Positions 17,746 to 26,219 of a stretch of DNA of 64,000 nt are shown piece by piece. Each line of letters opens with the position of its first letter. Position 1 is the first letter of the stretch. Both the position numbers and the translations under genes were made by a program. The stretch is from Lachnospiraceae bacterium (GTDB taxonomy: Bacteria > Bacillota > Clostridia > Lachnospirales > Lachnospiraceae), in assembly GCA_900199595.1 (NCBI GenBank), contig FZRB01000002.1:62001-126000 (forward strand), written 5' to 3'. The notes beneath the pieces are model-generated. The model did not search any database. It had not been told where the DNA came from and saw only the letters and a list, made by a program, of their open reading frames with translations.

Positions 17746-17770
17746 CTTATATACCTCCTCGTTAATCAGA

Positions 17771-17816
17771 TGACACTTTGAACCTGTGACACTTTGAACC
17801 TGGTTCAACTGTCATC
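17771..17816. repeat. Perfect 16-bp tandem repeat with overlapping hairpin upstream of pfkA
   Basis: TGACACTTTGAACCTG occurs twice in direct succession (17771-17786, 17787-17802), followed by GGTTCAA and GTCATC, which pair back with TTGAACC and GATGAC of the repeat. Either copy could pair with the single right arm, and on the plus strand TTTTTT follows. It sits between recR and pfkA and would be in the pfkA leader if transcription reads through from recR. Confidence 0.75.
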
Positions 17817-17835
17817 TTTTTTATGTAAACTATAT

Positions 17836-18432
17836 CTATAGTTCTACTCTGCCGTCCAGTGCTCTCATCAGTGTGACCTCATCCGTAACCTCCAGGTCAC
17901 CGCCAACAGGAACTCCGCTGGCTATTCTTGTAACTTTTATTCCTGCAGGCTTTACAAGCTTAGATATATACATAGCAGTTGCTTCACCCTCTACACTGGA
18001 ATTTGTTGCTATTATTATCTCATCAACTTCATCTCTGAGTCTTATCAGCAGCTCCTTAAGTTTTATCTCCTCAGGTCCTATTCCCTGACTAGGATTAATA
18101 ACCCCATGAAGAACATGATATACCCCCTCATATTTTCCTGTTCTTTCATATGCCGCCATATCTCTTGGAGACTCCACAACCATAATTGTTTTATGGTCCC
18201 TTCCCGGAGATGAACAGATGGGACAAAGTTCGTTGTCTGTTATAGTATAACATTCCTTACAGTATTTTATTTTCTTTTTTGCATTTAGTATAGCATCTGA
18301 AAGAGCCTGCGCCCTGTCCTCCGGCATATTGATTATATAAAATGCAAGCCTTTGCGCACTTCTTGAACCGATACCAGGAAGATGACTCAGCTCTTCTATG
18401 AGGCGATTTACCTCACCGCCATATATATTCAT
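17836..18432 (-). CDS. recR: Recombination mediator protein RecR
   Basis: Acts with RecF/RecO in loading RecA at gaps during recombinational repair. The 198-residue product has the usual family length: an N-terminal helix-hairpin-helix ([17 protein letters not shown]), a four-cysteine zinc finger (CKEC...CPIC, about 58-73), a Toprim domain (about 82-175, with VVESPRD and SSVEGEAT), and the C-terminal GVPVGGDLE motif. AAAGGA lies before the start. It is the last gene of the conserved dnaX-ybaB-recR cluster. Confidence 0.96.
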   Translation of the reverse strand: MNIYGGEVNRLIEELSHLPGIGSRSAQRLAFYIINMPEDRAQALSDAILNAKKKIKYCKECYTITDNELCPICSSPGRDHKTIMVVESPRDMAAYERTGKYEGVYHVLHGVINPSQGIGPEEIKLKELLIRLRDEVDEIIIATNSSVEGEATAMYISKLVKPAGIKVTRIASGVPVGGDLEVTDEVTLMRALDGRVEL

Positions 18433-18502
18433 GATTTAAAATCCTTTTTATTTATTCTGCATCTCATCAGTCTGCTTTGCTAGAAAAGACATGATCTGTA
18501 TA

Positions 18503-18856
18503 CTAGAACAGACCACCCAGGCCGCCGCCCATTCCGCCGGTTATTTTGCCGAGCTGCTCTCTTTCATCATCGCCCTGAGTACGGATAGCTTCATTAACAG
18601 CAGCCATTATAAGGTCCTGAAGCATCTCGATATCATCAGGATCAACAACCTCTTCAGCTATTGTTATTTCTGTTATCTCCTTGTGGCCATTTATTTTAAC
18701 CTTAACAACTCCACCTCCACTGGATGCCTCATATTCCTTTGCTTCCAGCTCAGCCTGTGTTTCTTCCATCTGCTTCTGCATTTTCTGAGCCTGCTTCATA
18801 AGGTTATTCATATTTCCGGGCATCATTCCTCCCGGATAACCACCTCTTTTTGCCAT
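18503..18856 (-). CDS. ybaB: YbaB/EbfC-family nucleoid-associated protein
   Basis: A 117-residue DNA-binding protein of the YbaB/EbfC family, which forms dimers and coats DNA. Visible features are the Met/Gln-rich amphipathic helix (about 15-42), the [16 protein letters not shown] strand pair, and a glycine-rich C-terminus ([11 protein letters not shown]). AGGAGG precedes the start. It lies between dnaX and recR, the usual context, and is very probably co-transcribed with both. Confidence 0.93.
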   Translation of the reverse strand: MAKRGGYPGGMMPGNMNNLMKQAQKMQKQMEETQAELEAKEYEASSGGGVVKVKINGHKEITEITIAEEVVDPDDIEMLQDLIMAAVNEAIRTQGDDEREQLGKITGGMGGGLGGLF

Positions 18857-18885
18857 TATTTTTTCCTCCTTATTAAATGTAATGT

Positions 18886-20646
18886 TTAATCTTCTCTCTC
18901 TATCACTTTAATTCCATCAAAATTAATTTTATTTAATGCTATGGAATTATTATCAAGAACATCTTTTGTTCCTTTTTTTGTGATAACATCTATCTCGACT
19001 CTTTTACCAATAATCTCTGAAAGCTTATCAGCAAAATCAGAACGATTCTTATCTCTCTGAAAATAAATATATCTTACATTATCAGTATCCTTTTCATCAA
19101 ATACTATTCTGAGTCTTGCCGGTCCATCAGCCGTATAACCGGAAGCCGGCTCCACATCCACTTCAGCTGCATAGCTCTTCTGAGGTCCCTCCAGCTTTCC
19201 TATTATCTCCCGCCACCTTTTGGCAAGTGACAGTATGTCATTTGCATCTGCTTCAGGATACTGTTCTCTTATATTGTTTTTTATTATCTCACTCTGCTTT
19301 TCCCTATCGAAGGGTGCCTTTTTTTCTGATACAGGTCCAAGATTCTTTATCTTTTCGTCTACTATTCTGGATATTTCAGACTCGAGGCTTTCCGGAGTGA
19401 TTCCTCCCGATACATATCCTGCCCGACTATCATCATTATCATTCAGGATTGCACTATCATGCTTTTTCAGACTATTCGATCCTTCATTACCCATCGGACC
19501 ATTTTGATTTTCCAGTCTCTCCAGCCTTCCGATAACCGCACTGAGATCTACATCTGTCTCAGGTCTCATCATACGTATCATCGCCATCTCGAGCGTAACT
19601 CTCTTGATAGATGAATACCTGATGTCAGAGCACAGCTCCTGTAGAATATTCAGATATCTGGTAAGCGTTTCAGTACTGAAGTCAGCTCCCAGATCAGAAA
19701 GCTCTGCAGCTGTTTCAGAGGTTATATCCAGCTCACCTGATAATGCCGGAGACAATCTGAGAAAAAGCACATTTCGCATAAACCAGGCAAAATCATCTAC
19801 AAATTTCGTAAGATCCTTGCCATTATATATGGATTCATTTATTATTTCCAGAACCCTTGCCGCATTATCTTCTTTAACTGCACGAAGCATGTCAACATAT
19901 ATATCTATGGAAACCGCTCCGATAGTCTTAAGAACACCGTCGCGTGTCAGCTCCTCCTCAAGACTGGCTGACATACACTCATCCAGTATGGAAAGTGCAT
20001 CTCGCATAGAGCCGTCAGCTGTTCTTGCTATGAACCTTAATGCATCCCTTGTTGCTCTTCCACCTTCCCTCGAAACTATATCTTCAAGTCTGTCGGCTAT
20101 CGTGTCAAGAGATATTCTGTGAAAATCATATCTCTGACATCTGGACTTGATAGTTACCGGAAGCTTATGATCATCAGTAGTTGCCAGAATAAATATAACA
20201 TATTCCGGAGGTTCTTCCAAAGTTTTCAGAAGAGCATTATAAGCTCCTGCCGAAAGCATATGTACCTCATCGATTATATAAACAAGATACTTTCCCTGGG
20301 CAGGAGAATACTGAACCGAATCATTTATCTGACGTATATTATCAACTCCATTGTTGGAGGCCGCATCTATTTCCCTTACATTTAACGAGCTGCCATCTGC
20401 TATAGCCTTGCAGCTGGGACAGACTCCACATGGACCATCCTCTGTCGGATTCTCACAATTGACAGTCTTTGCCAGAAGCTTGGCAACAGTAGTTTTACCT
20501 GTTCCTCTTGTTCCGCAAAAAAGGTAGGCATGCCCCACCCTGTCTGCTTTAAGCTGATTCTTTAAAGTTGTAACTATATGATCCTGACCCTTTACCTCAC
20601 TAAAGCTGTCAGGTCGAAACTTTCTATATAGAGCTACGTATGACAT
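18886..20646 (-). CDS. dnaX: DNA polymerase III subunits gamma/tau
   Basis: Clamp-loader ATPase of the replicative polymerase. The 586-residue protein has Walker A GTRGTGKT (about 45-52), a Cys4 zinc module ([16 protein letters not shown], about 64-79), Walker B DEVHMLS, and the SRC arginine-finger motif (SRCQRYDF). The C-terminal part (about 380-586) is a less conserved tau-like region. No A-run typical of programmed frameshifting to a short gamma form was identified. The start gives the family-typical [12 protein letters not shown]. The SD is weak. It heads the dnaX-ybaB-recR cluster. Confidence 0.95.
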   Translation of the reverse strand: MSYVALYRKFRPDSFSEVKGQDHIVTTLKNQLKADRVGHAYLFCGTRGTGKTTVAKLLAKTVNCENPTEDGPCGVCPSCKAIADGSSLNVREIDAASNNGVDNIRQINDSVQYSPAQGKYLVYIIDEVHMLSAGAYNALLKTLEEPPEYVIFILATTDDHKLPVTIKSRCQRYDFHRISLDTIADRLEDIVSREGGRATRDALRFIARTADGSMRDALSILDECMSASLEEELTRDGVLKTIGAVSIDIYVDMLRAVKEDNAARVLEIINESIYNGKDLTKFVDDFAWFMRNVLFLRLSPALSGELDITSETAAELSDLGADFSTETLTRYLNILQELCSDIRYSSIKRVTLEMAMIRMMRPETDVDLSAVIGRLERLENQNGPMGNEGSNSLKKHDSAILNDNDDSRAGYVSGGITPESLESEISRIVDEKIKNLGPVSEKKAPFDREKQSEIIKNNIREQYPEADANDILSLAKRWREIIGKLEGPQKSYAAEVDVEPASGYTADGPARLRIVFDEKDTDNVRYIYFQRDKNRSDFADKLSEIIGKRVEIDVITKKGTKDVLDNNSIALNKINFDGIKVIERED

Positions 20647-20802
20647 ATAATATATACCGCATCCTGTTCAAATGTATTTAAACTATTACATTTATTTTTT
20701 ATATACCAGACCTATATTTTACCATGACAGCGTATTTCGTACAAGTTTGTACTTACCACTTTCCACACAAAAATTTCACTATTATTATCTTATTTACGGT
20801 GT

Positions 20803-20808
20803 TATAAT
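20803..20808 (+). promoter_or_regulatory. Candidate -10 box for the methyltransferase gene
   Basis: A consensus TATAAT lies 43 bases upstream of the start codon at 20852. No good -35 is at the usual distance, so the promoter call is tentative. Confidence 0.4.
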
Positions 20809-20851
20809 CTTTTGGGTGTTATATATATATAATTATGAAGGAGTAGCTTAC

Positions 20852-21550
20852 ATGAAAAGTGATTCTTACGACGCTATACAAAGCGAAAAGGATAAAATAC
20901 TGGCTGAGATAAAAGCTGAATACAGCGGGGCAGACAGCCTGGATAGCTCTTCTGATTTTTCTGAAGAAGCTGCAGCAGAAAATGAACCCTCAGATCAGGA
21001 TACATATAAACTTCCAAGTGATGAAGAGCTGGAAGAATCCATCAATACAGCTCCCGTTGTTATGAAGGTTTCAGAACCACTTCCCAAGTACGGAAGCGGT
21101 TTTAAGTTTGTACCTATTACTATTGGGGTTACCATAGCAGCCGTAATTCTGGGACACATCAAGCCTTTAACCTACGGAATTCCGGGAGCCGCCTGGCTGA
21201 GATATACCTATATCGGCTTCGGCGTAATAGCTCTGATCCTGGGATTAAAGCTTATCGTAGATGCTCTTATCAACTGCGCACTTAATGAAAACCTGCGCAT
21301 GGGCAAACTAATCACTACAGGAATATACAGCAAAACAAGAAATCCCGAATATGGCGGATTTTTGATGATATGCACAGCTGCTCTGTTTTTCTCAGGAAAT
21401 GCGTTTATGTATATACTTCCAATCCTATACTGGCTTTTCCTTACTAAGCTGATGCAGGCCACCGAGGAACCCATGCTTAAAGCAAGATTTGGTGAAGAGT
21501 ACAACGAATACTTCAGAAACACCTACCGCTTTGTTCCATTCAAGAAATAG
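20852..21550 (+). CDS. Isoprenylcysteine carboxyl methyltransferase (ICMT)-like membrane protein
   Basis: A 232-residue integral membrane protein with a soluble acidic N-terminus (about 1-80) and about four membrane segments. The C-terminus has the ICMT/phospholipid methyltransferase signature: GIYSKTRNPEYGG, then paired glutamates in ATEEPML, FGEEYNEYFRNTYRFVP. Members methylate small lipids or prenyl-cysteines using SAM; the substrate in bacteria is usually unknown. GAAGGAG precedes the start at 20852; the reading frame is open further upstream but lacks an SD. It stands alone, divergent from dnaX and convergent with the RND pump gene. Confidence 0.82.
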   Translation: MKSDSYDAIQSEKDKILAEIKAEYSGADSLDSSSDFSEEAAAENEPSDQDTYKLPSDEELEESINTAPVVMKVSEPLPKYGSGFKFVPITIGVTIAAVILGHIKPLTYGIPGAAWLRYTYIGFGVIALILGLKLIVDALINCALNENLRMGKLITTGIYSKTRNPEYGGFLMICTAALFFSGNAFMYILPILYWLFLTKLMQATEEPMLKARFGEEYNEYFRNTYRFVPFKK

Positions 21551-21584
21551 TGCATCATTAGTATAATGATGCACTATCTTATAA

Positions 21585-24500
21585 TTATATTTCTTCTTCG
21601 GTCATATCTTTTTCTTTATTAAACGCATCATACAGGCACGGTACCAGCACCAGCGTGAGTACCGTTCCGTATATCATACCACCAACCACTACTATCGCCA
21701 TTGGCTGTGACATCTCAGTACCCTTACCCATTCCCACAGCCATGGTTGACATGGATATGATAGTGGTAAGAGCCGTCATAAGTACAGGACGGAGTCTGGT
21801 TTTAGCTGATTCTATAATAGCCTCTGCCTTGGACATTCCCTCACGTCTCAACTGATTTATATAATCCACAAGAACAATTCCGTTGTTAACTATTATTCCG
21901 GCAAGCATAACAAATCCAACCATTGCTATGACCGAAACCGCCTTTCCTGCCAGGAAAAGTGCAAAGAAGCCTCCTGTAAATGCGAGAGGTATTGTGAACA
22001 TAATAATAAACGGAGATTTAAGGCTCTGGAACTGTGCAACCATAATGAGGTAGATAAGCACAACTGCCAGTGCCATCATAAGCAGCACCTGTCTCATAGC
22101 TTCATTTATAGTCTCATCTTCACCTTCCATAGTTATTGAATAACCCTCAGGAATGGCAACATCTTTCAGACGCTGCTCAACTTCTTTTCCCACGAGTCCT
22201 ATATTGTGATCGTCATCTACTGATGCTGTAACATTTACATATCTGTTCTGATTCGATCTTAAGACCTGCGATAGTTCTTCTGACTCTTCGAATGTAGCTA
22301 TATTTGAGAGATAAACTTCCTTTGTTTCATTTTCCTCTCTGTCAACATATTCCAGCTTAAGCTTCTTCAGATCATCAACTGTAATCTTTGCCTGTTCATC
22401 GGTTTCTACAAAAACATCAAAATCTTTAATATCTGTTTCTATTGATGTCGTAGCTCTGGTTGAAGCTATCTCTTTTGAAATGCTTCCGAATATCTGTGCT
22501 ACAGTCAGACCATAATCCGCAGCCTTTTTCTTATTGACCTTAATCTTCAGAGTTTTGGTCATATTATCCAGTCCGTTATCCAGCTCCTCAATACCGGCCA
22601 CGCCTTCCATGGATGCTGCAACATCTCTTGCAAGCTTCTGAAGTGTCTCAACCTTTCTTCCCTTTATCATAATTGATATTCCATCACCCATCAGGGCATC
22701 CATATCCATCATAGATGTACTGATATCCACGTTGCAGTCCAGTCCATCTGCCTTTTCCATTATCTTCTTTGTTATTTCAGCATTAGATATCTTGGCATCT
22801 TCTTTTAAAAGCACATACATAGATACTGATTCGCTGCTTCCACCGGAAAGAGCTCCCAGAGTTGAACCATTACCAACCATGGCACCTATAGTTTCTATCT
22901 CATTTATCTCCAGCAGTCCTTCAGTCAGCTTATCAGCGTACTCTGTCATTTCCTCAAAGCTTCTTTCCTCTTCGTCCGGAGGAGATAAAGTAATGCTTAC
23001 CTGATCACTCTGCATCTCAGGCATAAATTCTGTTCCTCTGGACAATGCCAGTGTTACAGAACCGGCAGCCAGAAGTATCATGATAACAAATATAAGAGGT
23101 TTGAATTTTATAGCTCCCCTTAAAAATGCGGCATAGCCTCTCATAAATAGTCCTTCTGTCTTTCCCTCTGCCTCCTTTGCATTTCTGAGGAGACCCTGAG
23201 CCATGGCTGGAACAAGGGTAAGCGCCACTATAAGAGACGCACTTAGTGTATAGGCTATGGTAAGTCCCATATCAACAAAGAGCTGTCTTGTTATTCCGTC
23301 AGTAAAAACTATCGGCAGGAAAACACACATGGTTGTAAGAGTCGATGCAGTGATGGCTCCCGCAACCTGATTAGCGCCATATACGGCAGCTTTTTTAATG
23401 CTCTCTCCTTCCTTTCTCATACGGAATATATTTTCTATGACTACTATGGAGTTATCCACCAGCATACCAATTCCCAGAGTAAGACCTGACATGGATATAA
23501 TATTAAGAGTTATTCCGGTAAAGTACATAAGTACAATTGCAAATATAATCGAAATCGGAATAGCACAGGCTATAATAATTGTCGGTCTTATATCCCTCAA
23601 AAATATGATAAGGATAATGATTGCAAGAGAAGCTCCAAGCAGTATATTCTGAAGTATAGACTTTACAATGATATCTATATATATACCCTGATCCATCAGT
23701 ACGGCAAAATAAGGATGCTGCTCTTCAGACTTTTCAAGGCTTTCAAACTTCGCCATAATAGCATCTGACACATCACCGGTAGCATAACCGGTCTGTTTTT
23801 CAAAGGAGATAAGAAGTCCCGGCTCTCCATTAAGCTTTGCATATACATCAGCACTGTCATCAACCTTCTTTACATCGGCCACATCAGACACTTTGATTAT
23901 TCCAACGCTGTCCATATTCAGATCTATCAGAACTGTATCTGACAGTTCATCAACATCAGCAACACTTTCTCCGACCTTAACCAGATAATCCCCATCCTTG
24001 CCCGGAGCATAACCTGCCGGCATATCAAAATTCTGGGCCACAAGAAGATTATTAAGTGTATCTATAGAAAGAACCTCATTCAGATCTGCTGCATCCTTGG
24101 CACTGTCCACACTGTCATCTATCTGCTTCTGGGCATTTTCTATCTGAGCCTTTCCCTGTGCCAGCTCAGCAGAAGCCTCAGCCATTGTAATAGATTGTTC
24201 TATCTCTGCTTTATTGATACTCTCCAAAGCATCATTTGTAGCAGTTTTACCATCCTTAACCTTCTTGATTCCGGATTCTATCTTCTTTATTCCCTTTTTT
24301 ACTTCAGTAAGCTGTTTTTCAAGCGTCTTAACCGCATCAGGAATATCCTTATAGGTTTTAAGAGTAATTCCCTGATCAGCCATAGATGCACCACTGGCAG
24401 CAAGCTGTTTATTTATCTCATCAATAGTTGCGCTCAGTTCAGCCTGTTTGGTCATAGCCTCCTCAATACTCATTCCTGCAGTAGCCGCAAATGTAGTCTC

Positions 24501-25433
24501 ATCCAGCATACCCTGATTAAAAAGTTCTATAACCGAATCAAGTCCGTCAAGCGCCTCCTTGGCCTTTTTTGCTCCCTTATAGGTTTCATTCAGGCTGTCT
24601 ATAGTCTTCTTAAGTGTTTTCTTTGTTTCCTTAAGCGTTTCCAGCTGGGAATTCAGTTCCTTTTCAGACTGATAGAGTTCTATCTGTGTAGTCTGTAACT
24701 TTCCTTTATTTTCACTTATGGTATCTGCCAGAGTGGTTTTACCCTCTTCCAGCTCTGATTCTCCCGACTCTATATCTGCCTTAGTGGATTCAAGTTCATC
24801 CCTCGCATCCTGGAACTGAGATTCGATCTCAGCCATTATCTTATCATTCAGCTTATCTATTTTGCTCTGATTAAGCGTAACCTTTACGCTTTCCTTAATT
24901 CCACCGCTTGATGTAACTGAAGCTACACCCTCTATACTCTCAAGCTGTGGGATAATTTCTGTTTCTATATAATCACTGAGTTCTGTATCCCTCATATTTT
25001 CAACATTTACTGCAGCAACCATTACAGGAAGCATATTGGGATTGATTTGCATCACAATAGGAGTACCGACAGAATCATCGAAGGTACCCTTAACCTGATC
25101 CAGGCTCTGCTGTACTTCTATTAAGGTAGCATCCATATTGGATGTCTGTTCATATTCCAAAATAACTGTGGAATAACTGTTATATGAAATAGACTGGATG
25201 TTTTTCAGATTAGATGTTGTGGCAAGTGCAGACTCTATGGGAGATGTAATCTCCTTTTCTATTGTCTCCGGACTTGCTCCCATATCTGTGGTAATGACAA
25301 TTACGTATGGGAGAGTCATATTAGGAAGAAGATCTGCTGTCATCCTGGTAAGAGCTACAATTCCTATTACTATAACGGCAATTACTATTACAAATACCGT
25401 ATATGGTCGTTTTACACTGAATTTTGATATCAT
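21585..25433 (-). CDS. RND-family efflux transporter with large coiled-coil insertion
   Basis: A 1282-residue inner-membrane pump of the AcrB/HAE1-like RND superfamily driven by proton antiport. It has an N-terminal transmembrane helix (about 12-30), periplasmic-type porter domains, and two six-helix bundles; the first includes GMLVDNSIVVIENIFRMR, with conserved charged residues. Usual members have about 1040 residues; the surplus is a highly charged helical region at about 200-452, inserted in the porter domain between VTLNQSKIDKLN and LSIDTLNNLL. No membrane-fusion protein or outer-membrane channel gene is adjacent, as expected in a single-membrane cell. It lies 70 bases after tetR and is probably controlled by it. 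The substrate is unknown. Confidence 0.87.
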   Translation of the reverse strand: MISKFSVKRPYTVFVIVIAVIVIGIVALTRMTADLLPNMTLPYVIVITTDMGASPETIEKEITSPIESALATTSNLKNIQSISYNSYSTVILEYEQTSNMDATLIEVQQSLDQVKGTFDDSVGTPIVMQINPNMLPVMVAAVNVENMRDTELSDYIETEIIPQLESIEGVASVTSSGGIKESVKVTLNQSKIDKLNDKIMAEIESQFQDARDELESTKADIESGESELEEGKTTLADTISENKGKLQTTQIELYQSEKELNSQLETLKETKKTLKKTIDSLNETYKGAKKAKEALDGLDSVIELFNQGMLDETTFAATAGMSIEEAMTKQAELSATIDEINKQLAASGASMADQGITLKTYKDIPDAVKTLEKQLTEVKKGIKKIESGIKKVKDGKTATNDALESINKAEIEQSITMAEASAELAQGKAQIENAQKQIDDSVDSAKDAADLNEVLSIDTLNNLLVAQNFDMPAGYAPGKDGDYLVKVGESVADVDELSDTVLIDLNMDSVGIIKVSDVADVKKVDDSADVYAKLNGEPGLLISFEKQTGYATGDVSDAIMAKFESLEKSEEQHPYFAVLMDQGIYIDIIVKSILQNILLGASLAIIILIIFLRDIRPTIIIACAIPISIIFAIVLMYFTGITLNIISMSGLTLGIGMLVDNSIVVIENIFRMRKEGESIKKAAVYGANQVAGAITASTLTTMCVFLPIVFTDGITRQLFVDMGLTIAYTLSASLIVALTLVPAMAQGLLRNAKEAEGKTEGLFMRGYAAFLRGAIKFKPLIFVIMILLAAGSVTLALSRGTEFMPEMQSDQVSITLSPPDEEERSFEEMTEYADKLTEGLLEINEIETIGAMVGNGSTLGALSGGSSESVSMYVLLKEDAKISNAEITKKIMEKADGLDCNVDISTSMMDMDALMGDGISIMIKGRKVETLQKLARDVAASMEGVAGIEELDNGLDNMTKTLKIKVNKKKAADYGLTVAQIFGSISKEIASTRATTSIETDIKDFDVFVETDEQAKITVDDLKKLKLEYVDREENETKEVYLSNIATFEESEELSQVLRSNQNRYVNVTASVDDDHNIGLVGKEVEQRLKDVAIPEGYSITMEGEDETINEAMRQVLLMMALAVVLIYLIMVAQFQSLKSPFIIMFTIPLAFTGGFFALFLAGKAVSVIAMVGFVMLAGIIVNNGIVLVDYINQLRREGMSKAEAIIESAKTRLRPVLMTALTTIISMSTMAVGMGKGTEMSQPMAIVVVGGMIYGTVLTLVLVPCLYDAFNKEKDMTEEEI

Positions 25434-25503
25434 ATCTACCCTTCTTTGCTTACATTCTTTATCAATCTATAATAATCAGTACACTGTTTCTAACATTCAT
25501 ATA

Positions 25504-26079
25504 TTAGTCGCAGAACCTGTCTATGTTCTCTATGATTATACTTTTCAGAACCTCATCATCTGTAAGATCGATATTACACTTTTCCTTAAGCTCCTTATAT
25601 CTATATGCCATAAGTTCATGAAGACTGGCTATCTCATAAGCAAGGAGCCTGCACTCTCCATCTGTTTTTTTACCTGCAAAATGTTCCTTCAGCAGGATAT
25701 ATGTACCATCATCCATTTCAAGCCCTCTGTCGAATACACAGAACTTAACAACAGAATGAGACATGCTGTAATAATCTATCATCAGTCTGAGCATCTGAAA
25801 ATATCCTTCAATAAGCTTCTCCTTTGGAGACATATCACTATGTAATATCTCTTCCAGCTCAGGCTTACATTTTTTAACCTCTTCCTGAAGGTCCCTAAAT
25901 ACCGCATATATCAGAGCCTCTTTGGAACCGAAGCAGTAATTTATCATAGCCAGATTTACTCCGGCTTCCTTTGTTATTGCTCTGGCTGTAACCTTGGTCC
26001 AGTCATCGCAGTTAAGAAGCAGTTTCTTTGTTGCTTCAATAAGCGCAGTTTCAGTTGATTCAACCTTTTTCTTTTCCAT
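25504..26079 (-). CDS. TetR-family transcriptional regulator
   Basis: A 191-residue regulator with an N-terminal HTH (about 12-58, including ARAITKEAGVNLAMINYCFGSKEALIY, the TetR signature) and a helical ligand-binding domain. It is transcribed before the RND pump gene in the same direction and most likely represses that pump and itself. The ATG at 26079 was chosen with AGGA nine bases upstream; a TTG two codons earlier is too close to it. Two perfect palindromes lie directly upstream (26101-26130). Confidence 0.88.
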   Translation of the reverse strand: MEKKKVESTETALIEATKKLLLNCDDWTKVTARAITKEAGVNLAMINYCFGSKEALIYAVFRDLQEEVKKCKPELEEILHSDMSPKEKLIEGYFQMLRLMIDYYSMSHSVVKFCVFDRGLEMDDGTYILLKEHFAGKKTDGECRLLAYEIASLHELMAYRYKELKEKCNIDLTDDEVLKSIIIENIDRFCD

Positions 26080-26100
26080 ATTCAAACATCCTATCCATTC

Positions 26101-26130
26101 ATTAAACGCGTTTAATTAAACATGTTTAAT
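26101..26130. promoter_or_regulatory. Double palindromic operator for the TetR regulator
   Basis: Two perfect 16-bp palindromes, ATTAAACGCGTTTAAT (26101-26116) and ATTAAACATGTTTAAT (26115-26130), overlap by two bases, with centres 14 bp apart. They differ only in the central two bases of each half-turn and sit 22 bases upstream of the tetR start. Binding by the adjacent TetR protein is inferred from position and symmetry. Confidence 0.85.
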
Positions 26131-26160
26131 GTTACTCTTCCCTATTCTTCCTGTCAATCA

Positions 26161-26200
26161 AAAAAAGATGACAAAAATATAGAATTCTTGTCATCTTTCT
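26161..26200 (-). terminator. Rho-independent terminator after the EAL-protein gene
   Basis: On the minus strand GATGACAA and TTGTCATC pair around an AT-rich loop, followed by TTTTTTT. It lies 20 bases after the stop of the GGDEF/EAL gene. Confidence 0.85.
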
Positions 26201-26219
26201 ACTTTATAAAATGCTGCTG

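Noticed and set aside
24195-24698. Plus-strand frame opposite the RND gene
   Set aside because: It mirrors the low-complexity coiled-coil coding strand and has no SD or recognisable product.
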